Shown here: piece after piece, positions 9,960-18,343 of the stretch
Position numbering within the stretch: position 1 is the stretch's first letter
Layout of the letters: every line of letters starts with the position of its first letter
NCBI GenBank assembly: GCA_900557455.1
Contig: USSM01000013.1
Span: 1 to 18,790, forward strand
Origin: an uncultured Collinsella sp.
GTDB lineage: Bacteria; Actinomycetota; Coriobacteriia; Coriobacteriales; Coriobacteriaceae
DNA length: 18,790 nucleotides
Direction of reading: 5' to 3'
The notes under the pieces: generated by a model
What the model was told of the DNA's origin: nothing
What the model saw: the letters and a program-made list of their open reading frames with translations, nothing else
Databases searched by the model: none
Position numbers and translations under genes: made by a program

Positions 9960-9965
9960 TAGACT
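9960..9965 (+). promoter_or_regulatory. Possible rnr promoter -10 box
   Basis: TAGACT, preceded by GGG, lies 35 bp before the rnr start in the short gap after the ftsX terminator, so a promoter is expected here. No clear -35 box was found. Confidence 0.3.
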
Positions 9966-9999
9966 CTTTGGAGTTCGCAATCGATAGTTAGGAGGCGCC

Positions 10000-12135
10000 A
10001 TGGGGCGCAATAACAAGCATAAGCGTGGAGCTCGCAATAAGCGCGGGCCGGTGCGCAGCGAACGCCGTCCGAGCCTGACCGGGCGCGTGCAGCTCCATGA
10101 GCACAGTGCCTATGTCATAACCGAGAATGGCGACTACAAGGTCATGGGCCGCGGTAAGCGCGAGATCATGGATGGCGATACCGTTGCCGTGAGCATTAAG
10201 AACAGCCCGCATGGCGAGCGTCGCGCCGTGATCGAGGGCGTGGTTGAGCGCGCAGCTATAAGCGTGGTGGGCACGTACCAGACCGCCGGTCCGCTCGGTG
10301 TGATTGAGCCGCTCGATTCGCGCCTGAAGGCCGACTTCTTCATTTTGCCCGAGGATACCTCGGCGGATCGTCTGGGTGTCCACCCGGGTGATGCTGTTGT
10401 CGCGCGCATTTTGACCTACCCGACGCGCCTGGAATCGGGCACTGTGACGATCGAACGCCGCATTGGCGGAGATGACGCGCCCGATTTGGGCGTTCAATAT
10501 GTGATGGCGCGTTACGGCTATACCGATAGCTATCCCGAGGCCGCGCTGGCCGAGGCCGAGGGGCTTTCGCTCGATGTGTCCGCGGCGCTTAAGGACCCGC
10601 TCCGCCGCGATCTGCGCGACCGCTTTGTCATCACGATCGACCCAGTCGACGCGCGCGACTTTGACGATGCCGTTTCGTTGGAGCGCACGCCCGAGGGTGG
10701 CTACAAGCTGGGTGTGCATATCGCCGACGTTTCACACTATGTGGCTTGGGACGGACATATCGATCTTGAGGCTCGCCATCGTACGACATCGGTGTATCTG
10801 GCCGATCGCGTGCTTCCCATGCTGCCCGAACGCCTGTCCTGTGACCTGTGCTCGCTTCGCCCTGACGAGGACCGTCTTGCGTTTACCGTCGATATCGAGC
10901 TCGATGCGCAGGGTCGCGTGCGGCATTACGATCCGTACCCCAGCGTGATTCGCTCGCGTGTGCGTATGGACTATGACGGCGCCGAGGCGCTGCTGGTGCG
11001 TGCCGGCGCGGTTGAGTATTCGGTGCTGGAGGGTGCGGCCGAGGATGTTGCGGCTGCCGAGACCTCGCGCGAGGAAGCGCTTGAGCGCGGTCTTGCGTGC
11101 GAGGAGGCCGCCCGCGGCTACAACGTCGACCTCGGCGATTTCCTTGTCGCCGCCAACGAACTCGCCGAACTCCGCCGTCGTATCCGTCGCGCCCGCGGCT
11201 CAGTCGATTTTGACACGGCCGAGATTCGCGCTCTGTTGGATGAGGACGGAGTACCCGTGCAGATTGTGGCGCGTGAGCGTTCGTGTGCCACGTCGCTTAT
11301 CGAGGAAGCCATGCTGCTCGCCAACGAGTGCGTTGCAGAGTGGCTGGCAGACCGTGATATCGAGGCCTGCTATCGCGTGCATGAGGATCCGAGCCCCGAT
11401 AGCCTGCACGGTGCTGCCGTTGCGCTGGCGCAGCTAGGCATCATCGACGATCGCCGTGCTGCCGGAATTGCCCTGGGGAGTCCCGATGAGCTGCAGGCTG
11501 CAGTTGATGCTGCCGCCGGTACGGCCAACGCACCGCTCGTCAACACGCTGCTTCTGCGCAGCATGCAGCGCGCGCTGTACAAGCCGCGCAACGAGGGCCA
11601 CTTTGCGCTCGCCGCGCCGTGCTACTGTCACTTTACGAGTCCCATCCGCCGCTACCCCGATCTGGTGGTGCACCGCGTGCTCAAACTGCAGTTGGCCTAT
11701 GAGCGGCTTGGCGGCAAGGACGCCTTGGTCCGTACGCCGCGGCTGATCGGCAAGGGGCGCGAGTCGCTGCCACGCATTCTGCCGCAGATCTGCCGCGCAT
11801 GCAGCGATGCCGAGCGCGCGGCAGATGCCGCCAGCCATGCGACGCAAAAGATCAAGATTGCCCAGTACTATGAGGACCGTCTGGGCGAGCGCTATGCCGG
11901 AACCGTCTCGTGGGTTAGCAGCATGGGCCTCTTTGTGCGCTTGGACCTAACGCAGGTCGAAGGCTTGGTTTCGATCAAGAGCCTGGGCAACGAGTGGTTC
12001 GAGTTTGACGAGGACGCGCTTACGCTGACGGGCGCCGACACGGGGACTCGCTATGAACTGGGTCAGCGCGTGATTGTCGAGGTCTCGCGCGTCAATACCA
12101 CGCGTGGGCACTTGGACTTTAAGCTTATCCATTAG
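10000..12135 (+). CDS. rnr: Ribonuclease R (RNB-family 3'-5' exoribonuclease)
   Basis: RNase R degrades structured RNA from the 3' end and acts in mRNA turnover and rRNA/tmRNA quality control. The 711-residue protein begins with a basic tail, then OB-fold cold-shock domains (about 25-190). The RNB catalytic domain carries the metal-binding motif TIDPVDARDFDDAV (212-225; D214, D220, D222 and D223 are the expected acidic ligands). Later come LIEEAMLLAN, YRVHEDP and FTSPIRRYPDLVVHR, and a C-terminal S1 domain (about 629-711) starting YAGTVSWVSSMGLFV. A strong AGGAGG (9990-9995) precedes the ATG. In many bacteria smpB follows rnr; here a terminator-like hairpin, a hairpin repeat and a recombinase follow instead. 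Confidence 0.96.
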   Translation: MGRNNKHKRGARNKRGPVRSERRPSLTGRVQLHEHSAYVITENGDYKVMGRGKREIMDGDTVAVSIKNSPHGERRAVIEGVVERAAISVVGTYQTAGPLGVIEPLDSRLKADFFILPEDTSADRLGVHPGDAVVARILTYPTRLESGTVTIERRIGGDDAPDLGVQYVMARYGYTDSYPEAALAEAEGLSLDVSAALKDPLRRDLRDRFVITIDPVDARDFDDAVSLERTPEGGYKLGVHIADVSHYVAWDGHIDLEARHRTTSVYLADRVLPMLPERLSCDLCSLRPDEDRLAFTVDIELDAQGRVRHYDPYPSVIRSRVRMDYDGAEALLVRAGAVEYSVLEGAAEDVAAAETSREEALERGLACEEAARGYNVDLGDFLVAANELAELRRRIRRARGSVDFDTAEIRALLDEDGVPVQIVARERSCATSLIEEAMLLANECVAEWLADRDIEACYRVHEDPSPDSLHGAAVALAQLGIIDDRRAAGIALGSPDELQAAVDAAAGTANAPLVNTLLLRSMQRALYKPRNEGHFALAAPCYCHFTSPIRRYPDLVVHRVLKLQLAYERLGGKDALVRTPRLIGKGRESLPRILPQICRACSDAERAADAASHATQKIKIAQYYEDRLGERYAGTVSWVSSMGLFVRLDLTQVEGLVSIKSLGNEWFEFDEDALTLTGADTGTRYELGQRVIVEVSRVNTTRGHLDFKLIH

Positions 12136-12164
12136 CCAAATCCCGACTCATGGTGGGGGAGCGG

Positions 12165-12188
12165 AGGGCGGCCTTTCGGGACCGCCCT
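12165..12188 (+). terminator. Terminator-like hairpin after rnr
   Basis: AGGGCGG (12165-12171) pairs with CCGCCCT (12182-12188). A mismatch then leads to a short loop containing TTTC. The following bases TCGCATTT are only weakly T-rich. It lies 30 bp after the rnr stop, so a terminator role is likely but not certain. Confidence 0.5.
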
Positions 12189-12254
12189 TCGCATTTGAAT
12201 CATGGCTACCTTGCCGTCTGCTCGGCCGCCCGCTTACCTGCTATTTGAGAGGTA

Positions 12255-12292
12255 AAACCTACCAAAATAAACCTGTCCCTTTTGGCAGGTTT
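12255..12292. repeat. Hairpin repeat, copy 3, ahead of the recombinase gene
   Basis: A 13-bp inverted repeat with one mismatch (12255-12267 with 12280-12292) encloses the 12-nt loop TAAACCTGTCCC. The left flank, loop and right arm nearly match the hairpin at 127-163 in the same orientation. It ends 20 bp before the recombinase start codon, so it could be that gene's operator, a recombination or mobility site, or an independent REP-like unit. Confidence 0.7.
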
Positions 12293-12311
12293 ACAAGAAA
12301 GCGGGGATGAG

Positions 12312-12917
12312 ATGGCGACGGTGTACGGTTATGCGCGGGTGAGTTCGCGCGATCAGAACCTGAATCGGCAGCTGGATGCGCTGGGCGCCTATGGCGTGGG
12401 CTCGGCGAATATTTATGCCGACCATGCGAGCGGCAAGGACTTCGATCGACCGCGTTATCGCGAGCTGCTGCACGTCCTGGGAGACGGGGACGTGCTGGTG
12501 GTGCTTTCTATCGACCGACTTGGCCGTAATTACTCCGAGATTCTTGAGGAATGGCGACGCATTACCAAGGAGCTCGGGGTTGCCATTGTGGTGTTGGACA
12601 TGCCATTGCTTGACACGCGCGCTAGGGCCAGCGGCGCGCCGGATGTGACCAACGTCCTGATTGCCGATATTGTGCTGCAACTGCTGAGCTACGTGGCGCA
12701 GGTGGAGCGCGAGAATATCCATCGGCGCCAAGCGGAGGGAATTGCAGCGGCGCGGGCGCGAGGGGTCCGTTTCGGTCGACCTCGCAAGCCGTGCCCTCCT
12801 CAGTTTGAGCTGGTGCGCGATAGCTATGAGGCAGGCGATATTACCCGCAGCCAGGCAGCAAAGTGCCTGGGCGTGTGCGTGGGGACGTTCGATCGCTGGA
12901 TGCGCGAGGCGGGGTAG
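12312..12917 (+). CDS. Serine recombinase, resolvase/invertase family
   Basis: This is a small site-specific serine recombinase of 201 residues, similar in size to Tn3 resolvases (about 185). The catalytic core is intact: R9 and nucleophile S11 in GYARVSS, and D68, R69, R72 in SIDRLGRN. The long helix (about 125-150, with AQVERENIHRRQAEGI) and the GVRFGRPRKP hinge lead to a C-terminal helix-turn-helix (about 172-201, DITRSQAAKCLGVCVGTFDRW). The ATG at 12312 follows GGGGA (12303-12307) at close spacing. An in-frame TTG at 12282 lies inside the hairpin repeat and was rejected. There is no transposase beside it, so it is either a transposon remnant or a free-standing resolvase/invertase. Its target site is unknown; the hairpin just upstream is the obvious candidate. 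Confidence 0.92.
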   Translation: MATVYGYARVSSRDQNLNRQLDALGAYGVGSANIYADHASGKDFDRPRYRELLHVLGDGDVLVVLSIDRLGRNYSEILEEWRRITKELGVAIVVLDMPLLDTRARASGAPDVTNVLIADIVLQLLSYVAQVERENIHRRQAEGIAAARARGVRFGRPRKPCPPQFELVRDSYEAGDITRSQAAKCLGVCVGTFDRWMREAG

Positions 12918-13021
12918 GGGTTTGCGTCGCTTTGTCGCTTCCTGTTGCGATTCAAATTTTGATACGGTAACGATGCCATTTGGGGCTACACTCGCTGATA
13001 TTCAAAAAAGGAGGTTGGCCC
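12918..13021 (+). promoter_or_regulatory. Leader before the VanZ-like gene
   Basis: This short gap contains TACACT (12987-12992, preceded by GGGGC) as a possible -10 box and TTGATA (12959-12964) as a -35-like hexamer. The spacing of about 22 bp is too long for a standard promoter. The ribosome site AGGAGG is at 13009-13014. Confidence 0.25.
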
Positions 13022-13603
13022 TTGGCGCGCGTAAAACAGATAATCGGATGGACCGCGATCGTTCTGTTCGCTGCAACGCTGGCGGGCATCTGGGTGCTGA
13101 CGGAGCAAAATGCGGTGGAGACGTCGTTGCTGAGCGAGTCTACCGCGCGTGTGGTGGAGGGCCAGGCTACGGGCGTTCAGGCTGTCGATGCCACGGGTGA
13201 AGCTCAGGCGGAGAACGGAATGACCGGGGGCACCGATTCGGCTGCCTCGAATGTCCGGTCTGGCCGACTTGCTTCCATTCGCATGTGGGTGGGCACAAAC
13301 GTCCGTCGCGTTGCCCATACCGTAGAGTTTTTCTTCGTCGGATTGTTCGCCTCGGTGGTCGTGGTTTGCTTTTCCAGGCGTCCGTGGAGCGTATGCTCCC
13401 GTTGCGTGCCCGTATTGCTCTTTTGCGCCGCCTGCTCCGTTGGCGATCAGGTACATAAGATCTTTGTTCCCGGCAGACATTTCGACGTTATCGATTTAGG
13501 ATTCGATGCTGCGGGCTATGTCACCGCCATGCTGTTGGTATTGCTGGCAGCGGCGTTGGTGCGCCATGCGACTCGGCCGATCGGCGCCCATGCGAGGCGC
13601 TAG
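13022..13603 (+). CDS. VanZ-like membrane protein
   Basis: The 193-residue product has an N-terminal membrane segment (about 7-27), a polar extracytoplasmic loop (about 30-90), and two or three further membrane segments (103-118, 128-142, 160-182). The family pattern is visible: R96 and H99 in RRVAH, E102, D142 in SVGDQVHK, FVPGR (148-152), and D158 and D162 before G165. VanZ proteins are small envelope proteins; the founding member gives low-level teicoplanin resistance, but most members have no proven role and none is claimed here. The usual DExxQ motif reads DQxxK. A TTG start at 13022 is chosen because AGGAGG ends 7 nt upstream; no ATG or GTG fits as well. The gene may be co-transcribed with the recombinase or have its own promoter. 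Confidence 0.72.
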   Translation: MARVKQIIGWTAIVLFAATLAGIWVLTEQNAVETSLLSESTARVVEGQATGVQAVDATGEAQAENGMTGGTDSAASNVRSGRLASIRMWVGTNVRRVAHTVEFFFVGLFASVVVVCFSRRPWSVCSRCVPVLLFCAACSVGDQVHKIFVPGRHFDVIDLGFDAAGYVTAMLLVLLAAALVRHATRPIGAHARR

Positions 13604-13684
13604 CCGGTAACAAACCCGTTTCTGATAATGCGACCTTGTTGAATTATTTTGTGTCGCGCGTATTTCCGAGCGGTCGGATTTGAG

Positions 13685-13711
13685 GGGCGAGCGGTAGAAC
13701 GCTCGCCCTTT
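13685..13711 (+). terminator. Terminator between the VanZ-like gene and the mur locus
   Basis: A perfect 9-bp GC-rich stem (GGGCGAGCG at 13685-13693, CGCTCGCCC at 13700-13708) with a GTAGAA loop is followed by TTT. The short T-run lowers certainty slightly. Confidence 0.7.
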
Positions 13712-13733
13712 GTGCGCCACGATGCGGCACAAT

Positions 13734-13762
13734 GTACCGCAAAAGCTGTTTGTATACGGTAC
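13734..13762 (+). promoter_or_regulatory. Candidate operator of the mur regulator
   Basis: GTACCG (13734-13739) and CGGTAC (13757-13762) form an inverted repeat, and both arms also carry CAAA/TTTG next to them. It lies 46 bp before the regulator start, after the preceding terminator, where the promoter must be. RpiR-family regulators often bind such sites and control their own operon. Binding here is inference. Confidence 0.3.
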
Positions 13763-13807
13763 GAATCGTTCGTTGGTCTTTAATTCTTCTCAACGGAGGT
13801 GTTTGAG

Positions 13808-14659
13808 ATGGCAAACGGATTGCTTTTGCGGCTTCGCGAGCGTGAGCTCAGCGCGAGCCCGGCGGAACGCAATGTCATCGCATATGTAAGCGCTCATCCG
13901 CACGAGGTGGTCGGGCTGTCCGTCCGCGGTCTTGCCGATGTCACGTTCTCCTCGCCCTCGAGCATTTTGCGCTTTTGCAAGCGTTTGGGTTTTGCGGGCT
14001 ACAAGGAGTTCCAGCGCGAACTGATTGCCGAGCTGGCGCTCTTAGGTGACAAGAAAGACGTTGCCCTCGAGGACATTCTCCATGGATACAGCGTCGAACG
14101 TATCGTGGGGAAGGTGATGAAAAGCAACGTGCGAACGATCGAGGCGACGGCGCGAACGCTCGATTACACCGTCTTGGAGCGATGCGCGGCCCGTCTTAAG
14201 CGGGCACGCGCGGTCAATCTGTTCGGTATTGGTGCCTCTCGTTTGGTCGCACACGATCTGGCGCAAAAGCTCATGCGTGTCTACAAAGAGTGCCATCTGT
14301 ACGACGACTGGCATGATCAGCTCTTGTGTGCCAAGAACATGCATGAGGGCGATATGGCAATCGCCTTTAGCTACTCGGGCTTGACGCAAGAGGTGCTGGA
14401 CTGCACCGCCGAGGCTCAACGTCACAACTGTCCCGTCGTGGCCGTTACCAAAGTAGATGGATCATCCAAGCTTGCCACCATGGCCGATGCCGTGCTCGGC
14501 GTCGCCGCGAGTGAACCCTTGGTCCGCAGCGGTGCCATGGCTTCGCGTATGGCCCAGCTTATGGTTGTCGATGCCCTGTACGCTGCTTACGTTGCCAGCG
14601 ACTACGAACGGGCGACGCATGTCATTAAGCAAAACTACATCGAGAAACAGGAAAGATGA
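13808..14659 (+). CDS. murR: RpiR-family regulator of MurNAc use (MurR-like)
   Basis: This transcription factor has an N-terminal RpiR helix-turn-helix domain (about 1-77, containing LSVRGLADVTFSSPSSILRF and KRLGFAGYKEF) and a C-terminal SIS sugar-phosphate-binding domain (about 115-245, with FGIGASRLVAHDLAQKL and FSYSGLTQEV). In E. coli, MurR represses murQP and responds to MurNAc-6-phosphate. Adjacency to murQ and a murP-like gene supports the same role, although RpiR proteins can also activate. The 283-residue form starts at the ATG at 13808, with GGAGGT (13795-13800) 7 nt upstream; the GTG at 13799 overlaps that site. It ends in TGA, the only gene in the window to do so. The gap to murQ is 10 bp, so they form one operon. 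Confidence 0.88.
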   Translation: MANGLLLRLRERELSASPAERNVIAYVSAHPHEVVGLSVRGLADVTFSSPSSILRFCKRLGFAGYKEFQRELIAELALLGDKKDVALEDILHGYSVERIVGKVMKSNVRTIEATARTLDYTVLERCAARLKRARAVNLFGIGASRLVAHDLAQKLMRVYKECHLYDDWHDQLLCAKNMHEGDMAIAFSYSGLTQEVLDCTAEAQRHNCPVVAVTKVDGSSKLATMADAVLGVAASEPLVRSGAMASRMAQLMVVDALYAAYVASDYERATHVIKQNYIEKQER

Positions 14660-14669
14660 GGTGAATGAA

Positions 14670-15593
<924 letters not shown>

Positions 15594-15650
15594 GTGCGCG
15601 GCGTGAGCTGATATGACATCCAGACGAGATACCCAATACAAGGAGGAGTT

Positions 15651-17081
15651 ATGACGAACAAAGAGCTGGCTCAAAAGCTGCTGGACCTTTTGGGCGGTAA
15701 AGACAACGTGCTGGCAAACGCGGCGTGCATGACGCGCCTGCGCGTGACCGTCAAAGACGCGGGCAACGTCGACACGGAGGGCATTAAGGCACTCGACGGC
15801 GTGATGGGCCTGGTCGAGGACGACACGATGCAGATCGTGCTGGGTCCGGGCAAGGTGAATAAGGTGCTCGAGGAGTTCTCCAAGCTCACTGGCCTTGCGA
15901 AAGGCGTTGCCGACGAGAGCGTGGTTGACGCTGCGGCCACAAACAAGGCCGCGCAGAAGGCCAAGTACGAGTCTAAGCCGGTTCAGGCCTTCCTCAAGAA
16001 GATTTCCAATGTCTTCGTCGCCCTGCTTCCCGGCATCATTGCGGCTGGCCTCATCAACGGTATCTGCAACGTCATTAACGTCTCGACGGCAGGCGCGCTT
16101 GCAGGCGAGTGGTGGTACCAGGGCATTCGTTCCATGGGCTGGGCCCTGTTTGCCTATCTGCCTATCTTGGTGGGCTATAACGCGGCACGTGAGTTTGGTG
16201 GTTCCGCTGCGCTGGGCGGCATCGCCGGCATGATGTGCATCGCCAACAGTGCCATGCCCCTGCTTGCGCCTGGCGCGGCTGATCCTGCCACTGCCATTCT
16301 GCTGCCGCTCACCAATGCGCAGTACAACCCCGCAGCGGGCGGCATGATCGCGGCTCTCATCGCTGGCGCATTTTTTGCCTGGATGGAGCGTCAGATTCGC
16401 AAGGTTATGCCCAACGCACTCGACACGTTCTTGTCCCCGCTGCTGGTGCTCATCATCGGCGCCTTTGCTCTGATGCTCGTCATCCAGCCGGTAGGCGCAT
16501 GGCTGACGACTGCCATCTTTAGCGTTTTGACCTTTATCTTCGAGAAGCTGGGCGTCCTGGGCGGCTATATCCTGTCGGCAGGCTTCTTGCCGCTGGTGTC
16601 CGTCGGCCTGCACCAGGCGCTCACGCCGATCCACGCTATGCTCAACGATCCCGACGGCGCTACCAAGGGTATCAATTACCTGCTTCCCATCCTTATGATG
16701 GCTGGCGGCGGCCAGGTCGGTGCCGGTTTGGCGCTGTACTTTAAGACCAAGAACGCCAAGCTCAAGAAGTACGTCGCAGAGTCCATTCCCGTTGGAATCC
16801 TGGGTGTGGGCGAGCCTCTGATGTATGCTGTTACGCTGCCGCTCGTTCGTCCGTTTGTGACGGCCTGCCTGGGTGCCGGATTTGGCGGCGCGCTCGCGGC
16901 GCTGCTTCACATCGGCACGGTTTCTCAGGGCGTTTCCGGTCTGTTTGGCCTGCTGATCGTCGTTCCTGGCCAGCAGCTCGGCTACGTTGCCGCTATGCTG
17001 CTTGCCTATGCCGCTGGCTTTGTCCTGACGTGGTTCTTTGGCGTCGACGAGCAGAAGATCAACGAGTTCTTTGGCGAGTAG
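15651..17081 (+). CDS. murP: PTS permease IIBC, MurNAc type (MurP-like)
   Basis: This is a phosphotransferase-system permease that imports and phosphorylates a sugar. The 476 residues comprise an EIIB domain (about 1-85) with the phospho-accepting C26 in NAACMTRLRV, a linker rich in Ala and Lys, and an EIIC membrane domain (about 110-470) with many hydrophobic spans, including ALLPGIIAAGLINGICNV near residue 123 and the GVGEPLMYAVTLPL block expected near the substrate site. There is no EIIA domain, as in E. coli MurP, so a free EIIA (often the glucose-type one) must be shared. Position between murQ and mupG suggests MurNAc or a MurNAc-containing disaccharide as substrate; other glucose-family sugars remain possible. 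AAGGAGGAG precedes the ATG at 15651. The 57-bp gap after murQ shows no terminator. Confidence 0.88.
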   Translation: MTNKELAQKLLDLLGGKDNVLANAACMTRLRVTVKDAGNVDTEGIKALDGVMGLVEDDTMQIVLGPGKVNKVLEEFSKLTGLAKGVADESVVDAAATNKAAQKAKYESKPVQAFLKKISNVFVALLPGIIAAGLINGICNVINVSTAGALAGEWWYQGIRSMGWALFAYLPILVGYNAAREFGGSAALGGIAGMMCIANSAMPLLAPGAADPATAILLPLTNAQYNPAAGGMIAALIAGAFFAWMERQIRKVMPNALDTFLSPLLVLIIGAFALMLVIQPVGAWLTTAIFSVLTFIFEKLGVLGGYILSAGFLPLVSVGLHQALTPIHAMLNDPDGATKGINYLLPILMMAGGGQVGAGLALYFKTKNAKLKKYVAESIPVGILGVGEPLMYAVTLPLVRPFVTACLGAGFGGALAALLHIGTVSQGVSGLFGLLIVVPGQQLGYVAAMLLAYAAGFVLTWFFGVDEQKINEFFGE

Positions 17082-17089
17082 TTTGATAT

Positions 17090-17116
17090 CGCGAGCCGTG
17101 TTGCTCGGGGCTCGCG
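17090..17116 (+). other. Hairpin 1 after the PTS permease gene
   Basis: CGCGAGCC (17090-17097) pairs perfectly with GGCTCGCG (17109-17116) around an 11-nt loop, starting 9 bp after the stop codon. It has no T-run. It may help protect the 3' end or take part in termination with the next hairpin. Confidence 0.55.
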
Positions 17117-17139
17117 GCGCGCGGCAGATTTCTTGATGC

Positions 17140-17145
17140 TATGGT
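17140..17145 (+). promoter_or_regulatory. Possible mupG extended -10 box
   Basis: TATGGT is preceded by TGC, which forms an extended -10 (TGnTATGGT) 54 bp before the mupG GTG. A transcript from it would start inside the left arm of the terminator stem and so could not form the full terminator. There is no clear -35 box. Confidence 0.3.
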
Positions 17146-17148
17146 TGT

Positions 17149-17182
17149 GCCGGCGGGGCTAACTGCTCCGCCGGCCTTTTTT
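17149..17182 (+). terminator. Strong terminator between murP and mupG
   Basis: GCCGGCGG (17149-17156) pairs with CCGCCGGC (17168-17175). The stem continues inward three more pairs (one G-T) to a TAACT loop and is followed by TTTTTT (17177-17182). The mupG ribosome site begins 2 nt later. It should reduce murRQP readthrough into mupG. Confidence 0.9.
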
Positions 17183-17198
17183 AAAGGAGCGTTGAAAC

Positions 17199-18251
17199 GT
17201 GAAAACGGGTATTTCGATTTATCTTTCCAGCCCTTTGCAGGATATTGAGCGGACGATTGAGCGTGGCGCCGCGGCGGGTGCGCGCTACGCGTTCACCTCG
17301 CTGCATATTCCCGAGGATGGGGGAGCGGCGTATGCCGATAAGGTCCGTCATGTGCTGTCGCTGCTTTCCGCCCGCGGCATTGCGCTCATTGCCGATGTGG
17401 GGCCTCGCACGTGCGATTTGCTCGGGCTTGAGCGCATTGAGGACCTGCGCGATCTGGGGTTGGAATACCTTCGTTTGGACTATGGCTTTAGCGCCCAACG
17501 GGTCGCGGAGCTGTCCGGTGTATTTCGCATTGTGGTCAATGCATCGACAGTGAGTTCTGATGAAATCGCATCGTGGCGTGAGGCCGGTGCCGATGTGACT
17601 CGTTTTGCCGCCTGCCACAATTTTTACCCCAAGCCTTATACCGGTTTAGCTCTGGAGGACATTGCTCGGGTGAATCTTCGTCTTGCGGCGCTTGGATTCG
17701 AAATCATGGCTTTTGTGCCGGGTGATGCTAACGTTCGCGGGCCGGTATTCGAGGGACTGCCGACGGTCGAGGCGCAGCGCGGTCGCGCGTCAAAGGTTGC
17801 TCTCAATATGCTTGAGCTTGCACATGGCGCCGATTGCGACATTGTGTTGGTCGGCGACCCCGATCTATCCGATGCGGGCTGGGCGCAGTTTGCTCAAGTT
17901 TCCGCCGGATACGTGGACCTGCAATGTGAGCTTGAGCCCGGTTATGCCTATGTGCGCGGGCAGATTCATCACGACCGGCCCGACTCGAGTGTCCTCATCT
18001 TTAGGTCTCAGAAGTCACGTACGAAGCTTAAGCCGGATTCCGTGCCGACGGATGCCGGAGCCGGCCTGCCGCGAAAGGCGGGGTCGATCGCTGTGAGCAA
18101 TAGCGGATATGGGCGCTACGAAGGCGAGCTTGAGATTGCGCGGGTCGATCTTCCCGGTGACGAGCGCATGAACGTTGCGGGCCATATCACGCCCGAGGCA
18201 ATGGAACTGCTGCCGTTTATCAAGCGCGGATTCGGGGTACGGTTCGTTTAA
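17199..18251 (+). CDS. mupG: 6-phospho-N-acetylmuramidase, DUF871 family (MupG-like)
   Basis: The 350-residue product matches the DUF871 family in length and sequence: an N-terminal TIM-barrel (about 1-235; GISIYLSS, FTSLHIPED, IADVGPRT, NASTVSSDEI, ACHNFYPKPYTGL, FVPGD) and a C-terminal small barrel (about 240-350). In Staphylococcus aureus MupG cleaves MurNAc-6-phosphate from the disaccharide MurNAc-6P-GlcNAc after PTS uptake, and its gene is grouped with murQ, murP and murR. The same four functions are together here, which strongly supports this activity; the catalytic residues were not assigned. The GTG start follows AAGGAG (17184-17189). A strong terminator separates it from murP, so its expression may differ from the rest of the locus. 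Confidence 0.87.
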   Translation: MKTGISIYLSSPLQDIERTIERGAAAGARYAFTSLHIPEDGGAAYADKVRHVLSLLSARGIALIADVGPRTCDLLGLERIEDLRDLGLEYLRLDYGFSAQRVAELSGVFRIVVNASTVSSDEIASWREAGADVTRFAACHNFYPKPYTGLALEDIARVNLRLAALGFEIMAFVPGDANVRGPVFEGLPTVEAQRGRASKVALNMLELAHGADCDIVLVGDPDLSDAGWAQFAQVSAGYVDLQCELEPGYAYVRGQIHHDRPDSSVLIFRSQKSRTKLKPDSVPTDAGAGLPRKAGSIAVSNSGYGRYEGELEIARVDLPGDERMNVAGHITPEAMELLPFIKRGFGVRFV

Positions 18252-18267
18252 CGTGTGACCCGCGGGC

Positions 18268-18273
18268 TACAAT
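18268..18273 (+). promoter_or_regulatory. Possible promoter -10 box of the ArsC/Spx-family gene
   Basis: TACAAT, preceded by GGGC, lies 70 bp before the start of the small thioredoxin-fold gene and 16 bp after the mupG stop. No matching -35 box is evident and no terminator separates the two genes, so co-transcription with mupG is also possible. Confidence 0.3.
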
Positions 18274-18343
18274 TGGCCCATCATACGAAGGCGCCTCGTG
18301 TGGCGTGTGCCTGCGTTGGCCGATCTATATTCGGAGGATTCCC

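Noticed and set aside
12282..12311. A longer recombinase starting at an in-frame TTG at 12282.
   Set aside because: It would start inside the hairpin arm without a ribosome site; the ATG at 12312 has one and gives the normal resolvase N-terminus.
13496..13732. A 78-codon minus-strand frame between the VanZ-like gene and murR.
   Set aside because: It overlaps the VanZ-like gene end and the terminator, and encodes a basic low-complexity peptide without a good ribosome site.
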